64,000 nt of DNA, from positions 7,884,520 to 7,948,519 of the forward strand of contig NZ_JAGGMR010000001.1 in NCBI RefSeq assembly GCF_017875645.1, read 5' to 3'. Below, one piece after another: positions 22,077-32,391 of this stretch (position 1 is the stretch's first letter; each line of letters starts with the position of its first letter). The DNA is from Nocardia goodfellowii. Lineage in GTDB: Bacteria > Actinomycetota > Actinomycetes > Mycobacteriales > Mycobacteriaceae. Position numbers and translations under genes: made by a program. The notes under the pieces were generated by a model. That model was not told the origin of the DNA. It saw only the letters and a program-made list of their open reading frames with translations, and ran no database searches.

Positions 22077-22715
22077 CTAATCGCCGTGCCGGACCGCGTA
22101 ATCAGCAAGTCCGGGCGCCAGGGCGTCGAAGGCGATCACGATATATCCGGTGAGGGCGGCGGCGATTTCGTCGTTGGATTCCCCTGCCAGAGTGCGGCGC
22201 ATCGTTTCGTCGAACAGCACCCGGTGCACGCCACCCAGTTGCGCCGCCGCCACCCGAGGGGTGATGTCACCGGGTTCGGCGGCGGTTTCCCCGGCGAGCG
22301 CACGAGCCAGCGCCGCCTCGCGCTCGTCGTGAAACTCCCGCAGCCGGGCGACCAGCGCCGGGCTTTCGGCGATCATCTTCGCGAACTCGAACCCCGAGAA
22401 CCCCACGACCGGACTCCGCTCGGCCGCCGCCGCCAGATACACCCGGCGCAGCGCCGCCAGCGCGGATTCACCCGGCGCACGTTCGCGCACGGTCCGCGCT
22501 AGTTGCTCGACGAACACCTCCCCCAGGTCCAGCGCCAGATCCTCCTTGCGGGGGAAGTAGTTGGTCACCGTCATCTTGGCCACGTCGGCGGCCGCGGCCA
22601 CCTCGGCGATCGTCACCTTGTCGAAGCCGCGCTCCAGGAACAGCAGTGTGGCCTGGTGCGAGATCTTGTCCCTGGTCTGCTGTTTCTTCCGCGCGCGGAG
22701 GCCCTGTTCGGTCAT
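22077..22715 (-). CDS. TetR-family transcriptional regulator (probable regulator of the MFS exporter)
   Basis: 212 residues from ATG 22715. An in-frame start 90 bases upstream would run into the divergent promoter and is rejected. N-terminal helix-turn-helix: ATLLFLERGFDKVTIAEVA then VAKMTVTNYFPRKEDL, typical of TetR. The C-terminal ligand domain is unassigned. The exporter gene follows on the same strand. An AT-rich intergenic region with a short GGTC-T-GACC dyad lies upstream and probably holds its binding site, giving both self-control and control of the divergent promoter. Confidence 0.93.
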   Translation of the reverse strand: MTEQGLRARKKQQTRDKISHQATLLFLERGFDKVTIAEVAAAADVAKMTVTNYFPRKEDLALDLGEVFVEQLARTVRERAPGESALAALRRVYLAAAAERSPVVGFSGFEFAKMIAESPALVARLREFHDEREAALARALAGETAAEPGDITPRVAAAQLGGVHRVLFDETMRRTLAGESNDEIAAALTGYIVIAFDALAPGLADYAVRHGD

Positions 22716-22752
22716 GCGGGTCAGCCTATCTGAATCCGTCACAAATTTATGC

Positions 22753-22781
22753 TTGACATATTTTTTGGTCTGACCTAATTT
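22753..22781 (+). promoter_or_regulatory. consensus sigma-70 type promoter, rightward
   Basis: TTGACA at 22753-22758 and TAATTT at 22776-22781 are separated by exactly 17 bases in an AT-rich island. The spacer contains GGTCTGACC (22767-22775), a dyad that could be an operator for the divergent TetR. It drives the small ORF at 22826 and probably the sigma factor gene beyond it. Confidence 0.7.
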
Positions 22782-22825
22782 TGTCTTCGTTGCCGGCGAC
22801 GGCACACGATCGAAGGAGAAACCGC

Positions 22826-23122
22826 GTGATCCACGGCCCTGACACCGCAGCCCCGAGCCCGTCCATCCAGACCACCACTTCCAAGGGAGCAGCCACCATG
22901 GCCGAATACACCGCGCATCTCAGCCTCGACCAGGCGATCGAGCAGCTCATGGCGAGCCCGGCACCGCAGCCGGTAGCCCGCCGTGTTGTCGAACCAGCTA
23001 CCGGCGCAAGGCAATTCGCCGTCTCGGTGCCCAAGCGGCGGAACCATCGCCTCGACGCGCCGCGGCCACGTCAGGCGCACCGCACCCCGGTGCATCGCCC
23101 GCTGCGGATCCCCGGGCGCTGA
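22826..23122 (+). CDS. small Arg/Pro-rich hypothetical protein, 98 aa
   Basis: GTG start at 22826 with AAGGAG seven bases before it. An in-frame ATG at 22898 with AAGGGAG is the alternative and would give 74 residues. The second half is dominated by Arg, Pro and His; no domain is recognised. It lies about 45 bases after a consensus promoter and 180 bases before a sigma factor gene on the same strand. It could be a sigma-associated small protein, a leader ORF or chance. The 181 bases between its stop and the sigma start show no other gene. Confidence 0.4.
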   Translation: MIHGPDTAAPSPSIQTTTSKGAATMAEYTAHLSLDQAIEQLMASPAPQPVARRVVEPATGARQFAVSVPKRRNHRLDAPRPRQAHRTPVHRPLRIPGR

Positions 23123-23303
23123 CAGTCCCGATCGGCGCGGAATATTCCGCCCACCGGAGTGCTTCTACCAGGCACTGATCCGCAACGACCCCGCCGATGC
23201 GCACCGCGACGCCGGATGCGGCCCAACGCATCCGACGTATCCCGGTGGCCGACGCCCAGCCGCGTCGGCCACCGGCACTCTCCACGATCGAAAAGGACCT
23301 CGT

Positions 23304-24275
23304 ATGCCTCAGTTCTGCACCACGACCCGCCGCCTCGCCCCCACCACCGGTTCGGTCAGTGAAGACCCGATCAAGGACTACCTGCGCGCCATCGGTCGCA
23401 CCCCGCTGCTCACCGCCGCCGAGGAGGTCGAGCTGGCCGAACGCATTACGGCGGGTCTGCGGGCCCGGCAGGAGCTCGACGAAAGCGCCGCTGCCGGAAG
23501 CGAACTCGACCCCGCGGCCCGGCGCGCGCTCCGACGGGCAGCGGCCGACGGCGAGCACGCCAAAGAACACATGGTCGAAGCCAATCTGCGTCTGGTCGTC
23601 TCCATCGCCAAGCGCTACCCGGTGCCGACCGGCATGTCGCTGCTGGATCTGGTGCAGGAGGGCACCTTCGGGCTGATCCGCGCGATCGAGAAGTTCGAGC
23701 CCGAACGCGGGCTGAAGTTGTCCACTTACGCCACCTGGTGGATTCGCCAGGCCATCGGCCGGGCACTGGCCGATCAGGGACGCACCATCCGCATCCCGGT
23801 GCACGTGGTGGAGGTGCTCAACAAGGTCACCCGCACCCAGCGGACGTTGTCGCAGCAGCTGGGCCGGGCCGCGACCTCGGCCGAGATCGCGGCCGAACTC
23901 GAGTTGACCACCGAACAGGTCGAGGACGTCATTCGCCATGGGCGTACACCGATTTCACTGCACACCCCGGTCGGCGAGGAGGACGACACCGAACTCGGCA
24001 GCCTCCTCGCCGACGCCGCGCCCGACCCGGCCGAACTGGTCGCGAACGGCCAGGTCCGCGGCCGGCTGGACGCGGTGCTCGCGACGCTGAGCGAGCGCGA
24101 GCGCGAGGTCATCCTGCTGCGGTTCGGTCTGGATCGCGGCGAGCCGCGCACGTTGGAACAGGTCGGCACCGCCTTGGGCGTCTCCCGCGAACGGATCCGC
24201 CAGCTCGAAGCGAAGGCGCTGGGCAAGTTGCGGCAGCCGAGCCGGGCCCGCAACCTCGCCGACATGCTGAGCTGA
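23304..24275 (+). CDS. group 2 RNA polymerase sigma factor, SigB-like
   Basis: 323 residues from the ATG at 23304, preceded by AAAGGAC. Region 1.2 is [16 protein letters not shown], region 2 has [14 protein letters not shown] and [22 protein letters not shown], then [19 protein letters not shown]. Region 3 has [11 protein letters not shown], and region 4.2 has [23 protein letters not shown]. This is the SigB/HrdB-type layout without a long region 1.1. It diverges from the housekeeping pattern in several usually fixed spots (for example [12 protein letters not shown] where relatives have a Gly-rich GRGMLFLDL), so it is likely an extra, stress- or metabolism-linked paralog. It is linked to two TetR genes. 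Confidence 0.92.
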   Translation: MPQFCTTTRRLAPTTGSVSEDPIKDYLRAIGRTPLLTAAEEVELAERITAGLRARQELDESAAAGSELDPAARRALRRAAADGEHAKEHMVEANLRLVVSIAKRYPVPTGMSLLDLVQEGTFGLIRAIEKFEPERGLKLSTYATWWIRQAIGRALADQGRTIRIPVHVVEVLNKVTRTQRTLSQQLGRAATSAEIAAELELTTEQVEDVIRHGRTPISLHTPVGEEDDTELGSLLADAAPDPAELVANGQVRGRLDAVLATLSEREREVILLRFGLDRGEPRTLEQVGTALGVSRERIRQLEAKALGKLRQPSRARNLADMLS

Positions 24276-24279
24276 CGAA

Positions 24280-24912
24280 CTACTCCGGCGTCTCGATCAG
24301 CGCGAACGACAGCGGCACCAAGAGGTCGACGAGCGCGTCCACCGGGGGGCGCGGATCGGCGAGCAGCCATTCGTGCGCGAGGCCGTTGATCGCGCCGATG
24401 AGCGCCGACGCACCCAGCGATGTGCCGCCGCGCAGGCGGCCACCGGGTGCGACCCGCGGCACCACGACCGATGCGAGCAGCCCGGCCCACTTGTGCCGGC
24501 GTGCACGGCGATGCGTCTCCATCCGCGCGCTGACCCCGACCACCTCGATGAAGGCGACCTTCGCGCGGTACGGATCGGAGCCGATCGAGCCGAGGTAGGC
24601 CGACATCGCGGTGTGCATCGCCGTGCTCGCGTCCGCGGCCGGGTCCAGCATGCGAACGGCCGCGCTCACCGCGGCGGCGGCCTCGTCCTGGATCCGGTCG
24701 TAGGCCGCGACCAGCACGTCTTCCCTGGTCTGGAACTCTTCGTAGAACTGCCGCTTGGACAGGGCGGCGGCGGCGCACACGTCGGCCAGCGAGCAATCGG
24801 TGTATCCGCGCTCGGCGAAGATCCGGGTCGCGGCGTCGAGGAACCGTAGCCGGCGTTCGGCTTTGCGTTCGGTGACGGCGCGTCCGCCGTATTGCCTGCC
24901 TACGGTTGTCAC
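24280..24912 (-). CDS. TetR-family transcriptional regulator
   Basis: 210 residues. The helix-turn-helix is near the N-terminus: AATRIFAERGYTDCSLADV then ALSKRQFYEEFQTREDVL. It is convergent with the sigma factor gene (four bases apart) and divergent from the short-chain dehydrogenase, with which it shares a palindromic operator. The ligand-binding half is unremarkable. It most likely represses the dehydrogenase gene and itself. Confidence 0.92.
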   Translation of the reverse strand: MTTVGRQYGGRAVTERKAERRLRFLDAATRIFAERGYTDCSLADVCAAAALSKRQFYEEFQTREDVLVAAYDRIQDEAAAAVSAAVRMLDPAADASTAMHTAMSAYLGSIGSDPYRAKVAFIEVVGVSARMETHRRARRHKWAGLLASVVVPRVAPGGRLRGGTSLGASALIGAINGLAHEWLLADPRPPVDALVDLLVPLSFALIETPE

Positions 24913-24981
24913 GGGGCTTACGGTACTCAGCCGGTCAGCCGCGTATTGTCTGAGTCAATTCCGATTGCCCTTCCCCCGGAA

Positions 24982-24997
24982 CTTACTCCAGAGTAAG
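24982..24997. promoter_or_regulatory. TetR-type operator between regulator and SDR gene
   Basis: CTTACTC-CA-GAGTAAG is a perfect 7-bp inverted repeat with a two-base centre, located 10 bases before the dehydrogenase start and about 70 from the TetR start. It is the only strong dyad in this 94-base gap. Confidence 0.75.
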
Positions 24998-25006
24998 GTT
25001 TGCCCT

Positions 25007-25882
25007 ATGGCGTGGAAACCAACACAGATCCCGGATCAGACCGGGCGCACCTTTGTCATCACCGGCGCGAACGGCGGACTGGGCACGGAGACCACCAAAG
25101 TTCTTGCGGCCAAGGGCGCTACCGTCGTCATGGCATGCCGCAACGCCGAAAAAGCTCAGGCCGTGGCGGACAGCATCCCCGGGGATGTCCGCACCGCGAC
25201 GCTCGACCTGGCCGACCTGGCCTCCATCCGCAAGTTCGCCGACACCTCCGGCGAGTTCGACGTCCTCGTCAATAACGCGGGCCTGATGAACATTCCGTTC
25301 TCCCGCACCAAGGACGGTTTCGAAACCCAGTGGGGCGTCAATCATCTCGGCCACTTCGCGCTGACCGGGCTGCTGCTGGACCGGATCGCCGACCGCGTGG
25401 TCACTCTGGCCAGCATCGCCCACAAGCAGCTGCCGAAGTTCCATATCGACGACCTGAACTACGAGCACCGCCGCTACCAAAGGAATCTGGCCTACTCCCA
25501 GGCCAAGCTGTCGAACCTGATGTTCGCCCGCGAACTGCAGCGCCGCCTGCGCGAAGCCGGTTCCGCCAAACGGTCCTACGCCGTGCACCCCGGCGTCTCG
25601 GCCACCGACCTGTTCGCCCGCACCCAGACTCCGCTGGACTGGGTCAGCAAGCCGTTCATCCGGATGGTCGGCCACGCCCCCGCCAAGGCGGCCCACTCCA
25701 CCCTCTTCGCCGCGACCATGCCCGACGCGGACCCCGAGACCTATTGGGGACCGACCCGGCTGTTCCAGAGCCAAGGTCCGGTGGAGCCGGCACCGTCGAC
25801 CAGCCTGTCCCAGGACAAGGAGCTGTGGCGGCGGCTGTGGGAGGAATCCGAGCGGTTGACCGGAGTCACCTACAAGTTCTGA
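25007..25882 (+). CDS. short-chain dehydrogenase/reductase
   Basis: 291 residues. Cofactor motif TGANGGLG at 19-26, NNAG at 89-92, catalytic Ser136, and YSQAK with Tyr163 and Lys167. The overall pattern (retinol dehydrogenase/WW-domain oxidoreductase-like, NHLGHFALT) points to an NADP-dependent oxidoreductase of unknown substrate. The ATG at 25007 is chosen: the longer frame runs through the divergent regulator and its operator. It is probably repressed by the neighbouring TetR through the CTTACTC/GAGTAAG palindrome. Confidence 0.93.
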   Translation: MAWKPTQIPDQTGRTFVITGANGGLGTETTKVLAAKGATVVMACRNAEKAQAVADSIPGDVRTATLDLADLASIRKFADTSGEFDVLVNNAGLMNIPFSRTKDGFETQWGVNHLGHFALTGLLLDRIADRVVTLASIAHKQLPKFHIDDLNYEHRRYQRNLAYSQAKLSNLMFARELQRRLREAGSAKRSYAVHPGVSATDLFARTQTPLDWVSKPFIRMVGHAPAKAAHSTLFAATMPDADPETYWGPTRLFQSQGPVEPAPSTSLSQDKELWRRLWEESERLTGVTYKF

Positions 25883-25958
25883 GCACGCACGCCGTCGTCC
25901 CGGCACGGTTCGGCCGGGCGACGACCTGCTCCTACGGGCGCTGTAGTAGACGGGTACC

Positions 25959-26405
25959 GTGGTAGCCGTGTCTGCTCCTCCCCGCCGCTCGGCACACAAT
26001 CGCCCGGCTCTCATCGCCCTGGTAATTGCGTCCGCGCTGACCTGCCTGGCCCTGGGCTGGTGGCAGTGGGAGCGGTTCGAATCGGCGAGCGGAACCGGGC
26101 AGAACCTCGGCTACGCGCTGCAGTGGCCGCTGTTCGCCGGGTTCGCGGTCTTCGCCTACTTCCGCTTCGTGCGGCTCGAACGCGAATCCGAGGACGACGG
26201 CGAGCAGACCCCGAAACCCGCCAAACCTGTTGCACCCCGGGAAATTCCGGCCGGGATCCTGCCCGAGCGGCCCAAGGCTCCACGCGACGACGACCCGGTA
26301 CTGGCCGAGTACAACCGCTACCTGGCCGACCTGAACGCCAAAGATGTCGAAGAACAGGTCCGCGAAGCCGGCCTGGACGCCCGTACCGAGAGGAGCGCCG
26401 GATGA
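25959..26405 (+). CDS. LprD-like membrane-anchored protein
   Basis: 148 residues with two N-terminal hydrophobic segments: LIALVIASALTCLALGWWQW, then GYALQWPLFAGFAVFAYFRF. The remaining part is soluble and Pro-rich with EIPAGILPERPKAP. This matches, from memory, mycobacterial LprD (Rv1343c), which sits at the same place in the conserved order. Whether the Cys in LTC is lipidated is uncertain; the context looks more like a membrane helix. Starts are GTG 25959 or GTG 25968. The stop overlaps the next start (ATGA), so it is coupled to the DUF3817 gene. Function unknown. Confidence 0.8.
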   Translation: MVAVSAPPRRSAHNRPALIALVIASALTCLALGWWQWERFESASGTGQNLGYALQWPLFAGFAVFAYFRFVRLERESEDDGEQTPKPAKPVAPREIPAGILPERPKAPRDDDPVLAEYNRYLADLNAKDVEEQVREAGLDARTERSAG

Positions 26406-26743
26406 GCGCCACCGAAACCGCGCCCGGCGCGAAGACCCAGAAGATCGCCGCCGCGCTCACCCGCTACCGCGCCCTCGCCTGGATCACGGGTCTGTGGCTG
26501 CTGCTGCTGACCGGTGAGATGGTCGCCAAGTACGGCTTCGGCGTGGACACTCCGAGCTGGATCGCCGTCGTCCACGGCTGGGTCTACTTCGCCTACCTGC
26601 TGGTCACCGCCGACCTCGCGGTCAAGGTGCGCTGGCCGCTCGCGCGCACCGTCGGCACCCTGATCGCCGGCACCATCCCCTTCCTGTCGTTCTACGTCGA
26701 GCACGTGAACGCCAAGAAGGTGCGGGCGGAATTCGGGGTCTGA
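26402..26743 (+). CDS. DUF3817 integral membrane protein (Rv1342c-like)
   Basis: 113 residues with three to four hydrophobic helices: LAWITGLWLLLLTGEMVA, a segment containing VHGWVYFAYLLVTADLA, and GTLIAGTIPFLSFYVEH. The conserved His in VVHGW matches the DUF3817 pattern. The start overlaps the LprD-like stop. It converges with rdgB, six bases away. A second DUF3817 protein is encoded at 57743-58132, so the window carries two paralogs. Function unknown. Confidence 0.85.
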   Translation: MSATETAPGAKTQKIAAALTRYRALAWITGLWLLLLTGEMVAKYGFGVDTPSWIAVVHGWVYFAYLLVTADLAVKVRWPLARTVGTLIAGTIPFLSFYVEHVNAKKVRAEFGV

Positions 26744-26749
26744 CCCGAG

Positions 26750-27361
26750 CTACCCTTCGCGCGCGAGGGCCGACAGCGCCGGAAGCAGCTGCCGCAAGGC
26801 GCGGCCGCGGTGCGAAGCGGCATCCTTCTCGGCAGGGCTGAGCTGAGCGGCACTCAACTCGCCGCCGTCCGGGAAGAACAAGGGGTCATAGCCGAAGCCG
26901 TTCTCGCCCTTGGGTTCCCGGCCGATGATGCCCGGCCACTCGCCGCGGACCACGAGCTCCTCGCCGCCGGGGACGACCAGGGCGCAGGTGGAGACGAAGC
27001 GGCCGCCTCGGCGTTCGTCCGGAACATCGGTCAACTGGGCGAGCAGCAGAGCGTTGTTGGCCGCGTCGTCACCGTGCCGGCCGGACCAGCGGGCGGAGAG
27101 CACACCGGGCATGCCGTTCAGAGCATCCACTTCGATGCCGGAATCGTCTGCGACACAGGGCAATCCGGTCGCGGCGGCACCATCGCGGGCTTTGGCCAGC
27201 GCGTTGCCCTCGAAATCCGGCGCGGTTTCGGGTGCTTCCGGGTAGGGCGGGACATCGTCCAAGCCCACGATCTCGATCCCCGCGATGCCGGCCTCATCGA
27301 GGATGCGCCGCAGCTCCTTCAGCTTCTTCGCGTTGCGGCTGGCGACGAGGACGCGGCTCAC
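26750..27361 (-). CDS. rdgB: RdgB/HAM1 family non-canonical purine NTP pyrophosphatase
   Basis: 203 residues. It starts [18 protein letters not shown] (substrate loop), then [29 protein letters not shown] and GYDPLFFP, all hallmarks of Ham1-type pyrophosphatases. It cleaves dITP, XTP and dXTP to monophosphates and keeps deaminated purines out of nucleic acid. GTG start overlaps the rph stop codon (GTGA), so the two are translationally coupled, as in other actinobacteria. Confidence 0.96.
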   Translation of the reverse strand: MSRVLVASRNAKKLKELRRILDEAGIAGIEIVGLDDVPPYPEAPETAPDFEGNALAKARDGAAATGLPCVADDSGIEVDALNGMPGVLSARWSGRHGDDAANNALLLAQLTDVPDERRGGRFVSTCALVVPGGEELVVRGEWPGIIGREPKGENGFGYDPLFFPDGGELSAAQLSPAEKDAASHRGRALRQLLPALSALAREG

Positions 27362-28131
27362 TTGCGCTTCTCCACCGGTTCGGGGAGCTCGCCCGGATAC
27401 GGGAGGGCGAGCGCTTCCTTCTGGATCGCGAACAGCCGCTCGCAGCCGGCCAGGGCCGAATCCAGCATCTTGTCCAGGGTGGAGCGCGGGAAAGTAGCGC
27501 CTTCGCCGGTGCCCTGAATTTCCACCAGGGTGCCGGTGTCGGTGGCGACGACATTCATGTCGACCTCCGCGCGCGAATCCTCCTCATAAGGCAGGTCCAG
27601 CCGGACCCGGCCGTCGACGACGCCGACGCTGACCGCGGCGATCGCACAGGAGATCGGCTGCGGGTCGGCCAGCCCGCCGGCCGCGCCGAGGTAGGTGACC
27701 GCGTCGGCCAGGGCGACGTAGGCGCCGGTGATGGCGGCGGTACGGGTGCCGCCGTCGGCCTGCAACACGTCACAGTCGATGGCGATGGTGTTCTCGCCGA
27801 TGGCGGCGAGATCGATGCAGGCACGCAGTGAACGGCCGACCAACCGGCTGATCTCCTGGGTACGGCCGCCGACCTTGCCCTTCACCGATTCGCGCCCGGC
27901 GCGGGTGTGGGTGGCGGCGGGCAGCATCGCGTACTCGGCGGTGAGCCACCCCAGGCCGGAATCGCGGCGCCACGGCGGCACACCCTCGGTGACGCTGGCC
28001 GTGCACATCACCCGGGTCTGCCCGAATTCCACCAGCACCGAACCCGCTGGATGCGTAGTGAAACCACGGGTGATCCGGACCTCGCGGAGTTCGTCGTCCG
28101 CCCTGCCATCAGCTCGTCTCGACACGCGCAC
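27358..28131 (-). CDS. rph: ribonuclease PH
   Basis: 257 residues. RNase PH signatures include [23 protein letters not shown] near the start, [39 protein letters not shown] and [12 protein letters not shown]. It trims tRNA 3' ends phosphorolytically in the cytoplasm. Two GTG codons (28131 and 28125) are possible starts; they change the protein by two residues. It is first gene of a tight pair with rdgB. Confidence 0.96.
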   Translation of the reverse strand: MRVSRRADGRADDELREVRITRGFTTHPAGSVLVEFGQTRVMCTASVTEGVPPWRRDSGLGWLTAEYAMLPAATHTRAGRESVKGKVGGRTQEISRLVGRSLRACIDLAAIGENTIAIDCDVLQADGGTRTAAITGAYVALADAVTYLGAAGGLADPQPISCAIAAVSVGVVDGRVRLDLPYEEDSRAEVDMNVVATDTGTLVEIQGTGEGATFPRSTLDKMLDSALAGCERLFAIQKEALALPYPGELPEPVEKRK

Positions 28132-28219
28132 AGCCTAACGGGCACGCTTGCGCGTGGGAGATGCCGGGGATGAGCTGGCGGCAACCGCCAACCGCGAGAC
28201 CTGGTCGGCGGCGGCGAGC

Positions 28220-28984
28220 TCAGATGTCGAAGGTCTCGCCCGGGGCGACCGCGTGCACCGGACCGGAGAAGACCGCCTTGGCTTCGGCGATCACGTCTTC
28301 CCGCGAAGTCCACGGCGGAATGTGGGTGAGCAGCAACTCCTTGACCCCGGCCCGCGCCGCGATCTCACCCGCCTCGGTACCCGAAAGATGAATGCCGGGT
28401 GGGCGATTCGCGGGGTCGTGGGTCCACGAGGCCTCCGACATCAGGATGTCGGCGTCTTGCGCGAGCTCGAGCACCGCGTCACACATGGCGGTGTCACCCG
28501 TGTAGACGAAGGTGCGCCCGGCCTTGGTGGTGATCCGCAGTCCGTAGGACTCCGGCGGGTGGAACATCCGCCGCGCTACCACGGTGTGGCCGGGGCCGAA
28601 CTCGACCGGCTCGTGCTCGGCCCAGGCGCGATGATCGATCACATCAGACCAGTCGTCGCATTCGCCGCCCACCTCGGCCGAAGCGTTGCCGATCCGCAGC
28701 CCGGCATCCGACGGCCCGCGCACGATGGCCTTGCCGACCGGCGGCGTGGGGTGGTAGCGCCGCCACACCAGCAGCCCCGGCATATCCAGGCAGTGGTCGG
28801 CATGCAGATGAGTGAGGAAGATGTCGACCTCACCGGGATCGGCGTATCGCTGCAGCGCGCCGAGCACACCGGGTCCGAAATCGATGACCACCGGAGTCAT
28901 GTCCGGGCCGGTCAGCAAATACCCCGACGCTGGGGAGTCCGGGCCGGACACACTGCCCGAGCACCCGAGGACGGTAAGGCGCAT
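28220..28984 (-). CDS. metallo-beta-lactamase fold hydrolase, Rv1339-like cyclic nucleotide phosphodiesterase
   Basis: 254 residues from ATG 28984. Zinc motif LTHLHADHCLD at 57-67, plus GDTAMCDA and LTHIPPW later in the chain. Size, motifs and position (next to rph) match Rv1339, reported as an atypical class II cAMP phosphodiesterase in M. tuberculosis. That function is known for the family member, not shown here. An in-frame GTG/ATG further upstream adds 16 residues with no support. The gene follows the rhomboid on the same strand by about 70 bases. Confidence 0.88.
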   Translation of the reverse strand: MRLTVLGCSGSVSGPDSPASGYLLTGPDMTPVVIDFGPGVLGALQRYADPGEVDIFLTHLHADHCLDMPGLLVWRRYHPTPPVGKAIVRGPSDAGLRIGNASAEVGGECDDWSDVIDHRAWAEHEPVEFGPGHTVVARRMFHPPESYGLRITTKAGRTFVYTGDTAMCDAVLELAQDADILMSEASWTHDPANRPPGIHLSGTEAGEIAARAGVKELLLTHIPPWTSREDVIAEAKAVFSGPVHAVAPGETFDI

Positions 28985-29053
28985 CCCATCATGCTGCCAC
29001 GACGAATTCTCGGTCACCAACGGATCCCCCACATTCGGCTGCGGTCGAGGGTC

Positions 29054-29740
29054 TCACCTGGGCTGCGCAATGATCCCCGACTGATCCGTGCGGCGGCTTC
29101 GGCGTGCATCACCAGAGAGTACCCAGCCCGCGAGCAGTCCACCCAACGCGCCGAAAAGATGGCCCTGCCAAGATATTCCGGGCTGCCCCGGCAGTACACC
29201 CCACAGCGCCGAACCGTAGATCGCGAAAACCACCAACCCGAGCAGGATCTGACCGAGGTTCCGGGCGAACCAGCCGCGCGAGATCAGGTAGGTCAGCCAG
29301 CCGAAAATCAGCGACGACGCCCCGATGTGCACGCTGTACTCCGGCCCGATCGACCAGGTGCCGATTCCCGCGACGAGCCAGATGATCGCGGTCGCGGCCA
29401 AGCCCCGCCCGATCCCGCTGAGCAGCACGAAGAATCCGAGAACCAGCACCGGCACCGTATTGCTGACCAGATGCGGCCACCCGCCATGCAACAGCGGCGC
29501 CCACAGAATGCCGCCCAGTCCGTCCGCGTCGCGAGGCTCGATCCCCGCCTGATCGAGCCGGTGGGCGGCGAGCGTGTCGACCCCTTCGATCCCGTAGAGC
29601 AGTACCACGAAACCGGCGATCAGAATCGCGGCCCGCGCCCATACCCGTTGCCCGGACCCGCCGGTGGGCGTCGTCTGCCCACGCAGCCGCGCGATCCGAT
29701 TCGGGTCGAACGACGGCCCGGCCCCCGTACCACCGGCCAT
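29054..29740 (-). CDS. rhomboid-family intramembrane serine protease
   Basis: 228 residues, six hydrophobic segments. HGGWPHLVSN (His90, Asn94) matches the HxxxN of transmembrane helix 2. GASSLIFG holds the expected nucleophile Ser142, and WQGHLFGALGG the partner His194. The serine motif reads GASS, where many rhomboids have GxSG. It corresponds to Rv1337 in the remembered mycobacterial order. It should cleave membrane proteins within the bilayer; substrates unknown. Confidence 0.9.
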   Translation of the reverse strand: MAGGTGAGPSFDPNRIARLRGQTTPTGGSGQRVWARAAILIAGFVVLLYGIEGVDTLAAHRLDQAGIEPRDADGLGGILWAPLLHGGWPHLVSNTVPVLVLGFFVLLSGIGRGLAATAIIWLVAGIGTWSIGPEYSVHIGASSLIFGWLTYLISRGWFARNLGQILLGLVVFAIYGSALWGVLPGQPGISWQGHLFGALGGLLAGWVLSGDARRSRRTDQSGIIAQPR

Positions 29741-29842
29741 GGCAACCTCCTCGTCAACGGGCCGCCCGAGTTCGGCACCCCGCTCTACCGAGAGTACCGG
29801 CGCACCGCACCGCAGATGCCGACGCGCGGCCCGTGCGCTAAC

Positions 29843-31086
<1,244 letters not shown>

Positions 31087-31112
31087 GGAGGGCTCCTAGA
31101 TTTCCTGGAAAA

Positions 31113-31526
31113 TTAGTACGCGTCGACGATCTGCACGGGCTCTTCGGTGACCACACCGTCCAGGATCCGATAGCTGCGCAGCTCGTGCTGCTCGGGATCA
31201 CGGGTGGAAATCAGCACGTAGTGCGCGTCGGGCTCGGACGCGAAGGAGATATCGGTCCGGCTCGGGTACGCCTCGGTCGCGGTATGCGAGTGATAGATCA
31301 CCACCGGCGTCTCATCGGCGTCATCCATCGCACGCCACACCTTCAACTGCTCCCCGGAATCGAACCGGTAGAACGTAGGCGACCGCTCCGCATTGACCAT
31401 GGCCACGAACCGCTCCGGCCGATCGGACCCCTCGGGCCCGGCAATGATCCCGCAGGCTTCATCCGGGTGATCAGCACGCGCATGCGCCACCATCGCGTCC
31501 ACAAGGTCGCTCTTGATCACCAGCAC
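31113..31526 (-). CDS. mec: CysO-cysteine peptidase Mec, JAMM/Mov34 zinc protease
   Basis: About 137 residues. JAMM residues: Glu23 in DEACG, then HSH (His79, His81) and SRTD (Ser89, Asp92). Start GTG 31526 is chosen because GGAAGGG lies eight bases upstream and the protein then begins VLVIKSDL like its mycobacterial homologue. The longer frame to 31583 has no ribosome-binding site. It releases cysteine from CysO-Cys. First gene of the mec-cysO-cysM operon. Confidence 0.95.
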   Translation of the reverse strand: MLVIKSDLVDAMVAHARADHPDEACGIIAGPEGSDRPERFVAMVNAERSPTFYRFDSGEQLKVWRAMDDADETPVVIYHSHTATEAYPSRTDISFASEPDAHYVLISTRDPEQHELRSYRILDGVVTEEPVQIVDAY

Positions 31527-32004
31527 CAGTAGAACCCTTCCGTATCCCGGCCGTCCCAGCCGACAACGACCCAGAATATTCACCTATTCCCGCTATACCG
31601 CGCACGGGAGTGGTTTGGGGTGACCTGTTGCACATGTGGGTTGGGGTTCGGGGTGATTGGTTCGGGGGCGGGGTGCGGCTTGGCCACCGGGACCTGCTTG
31701 GCCTTCTGGACTTCCGGAGATTGGCCTGTCAGGTCCCTGCTCGGCTTCCGGACTGTCCGGTCCCGCCGGACCGGCGCGGTTCTCCGGACCGGGCGGGGTC
31801 TCCGGACCGATCGCGGTCAGCACCCAGGATTGCCCTGCGCTGTCGGACAACCGTGCCTTCGATCTGAAGGCGCCGCGCAACCAGCCAATGAGACCCAAAC
31901 TTTCTGTGCGGGACAGGTCTCCGCAGAACGGGCGCGTGCGCGGTATGGCAGCCCCCTCGCACAGGACCCGCTCTGCTCCCCTGACCTGCTCGGCCGGGAA
32001 TCTG

Positions 32005-32076
32005 CCCAGTCCCTTGGTCCTGCCCAGTCCCTTGGTCCTGCCCAGTCCCTTGGTCCTGCCCAGTCCCTTGGTCCTG
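32005..32076. repeat. 18-bp tandem repeat, four perfect copies
   Basis: Unit CCCAGTCCCTTGGTCCTG, four exact copies in a row, followed by a degenerate fifth. Read on the other strand the unit contains CTGGGCAGGACC, a core shared with the array at 32341. Confidence 0.92.
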
Positions 32077-32340
32077 CTCGGTCCCTGCTCCGCCTCCCGT
32101 ACCTGTCTGGCTCCGCCCGGATCTGCGCGGCGACGGGACCTGCTTGGCCTCGGGGCCTGTGGGTGAGCGATAGTGCGGGGAATGCGAGGGCGGCCGGGCT
32201 GAGTATCTGGACTGGGCGGGGCCGCAGGCGGGTGGGTTCGAGGGCCAAGGGGGTCACGAGGTCGATCCGGTCACGGGGTCGAACCGGGCCCGGGGGCCCA
32301 GGGCAGGTCCCGGGGGCCGCGCAGGTCCGGGGGCTGGACA

Positions 32341-32391
32341 GGTCCGAGAGCTGGGCAGGTCCGAGAGCTGGGCAGGTCCGAGAGCTGGGCA
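32341..32391. repeat. 17-bp tandem repeat, three perfect copies, inverted relative to the first array
   Basis: Unit GGTCCGAGAGCTGGGCA, three exact copies with degenerate flanks on both sides (from about 32300 to 32480). Its core CTGGGCAGGTCC matches the complement of the array at 32005, so the two arrays face each other across about 265 bases. Confidence 0.92.
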
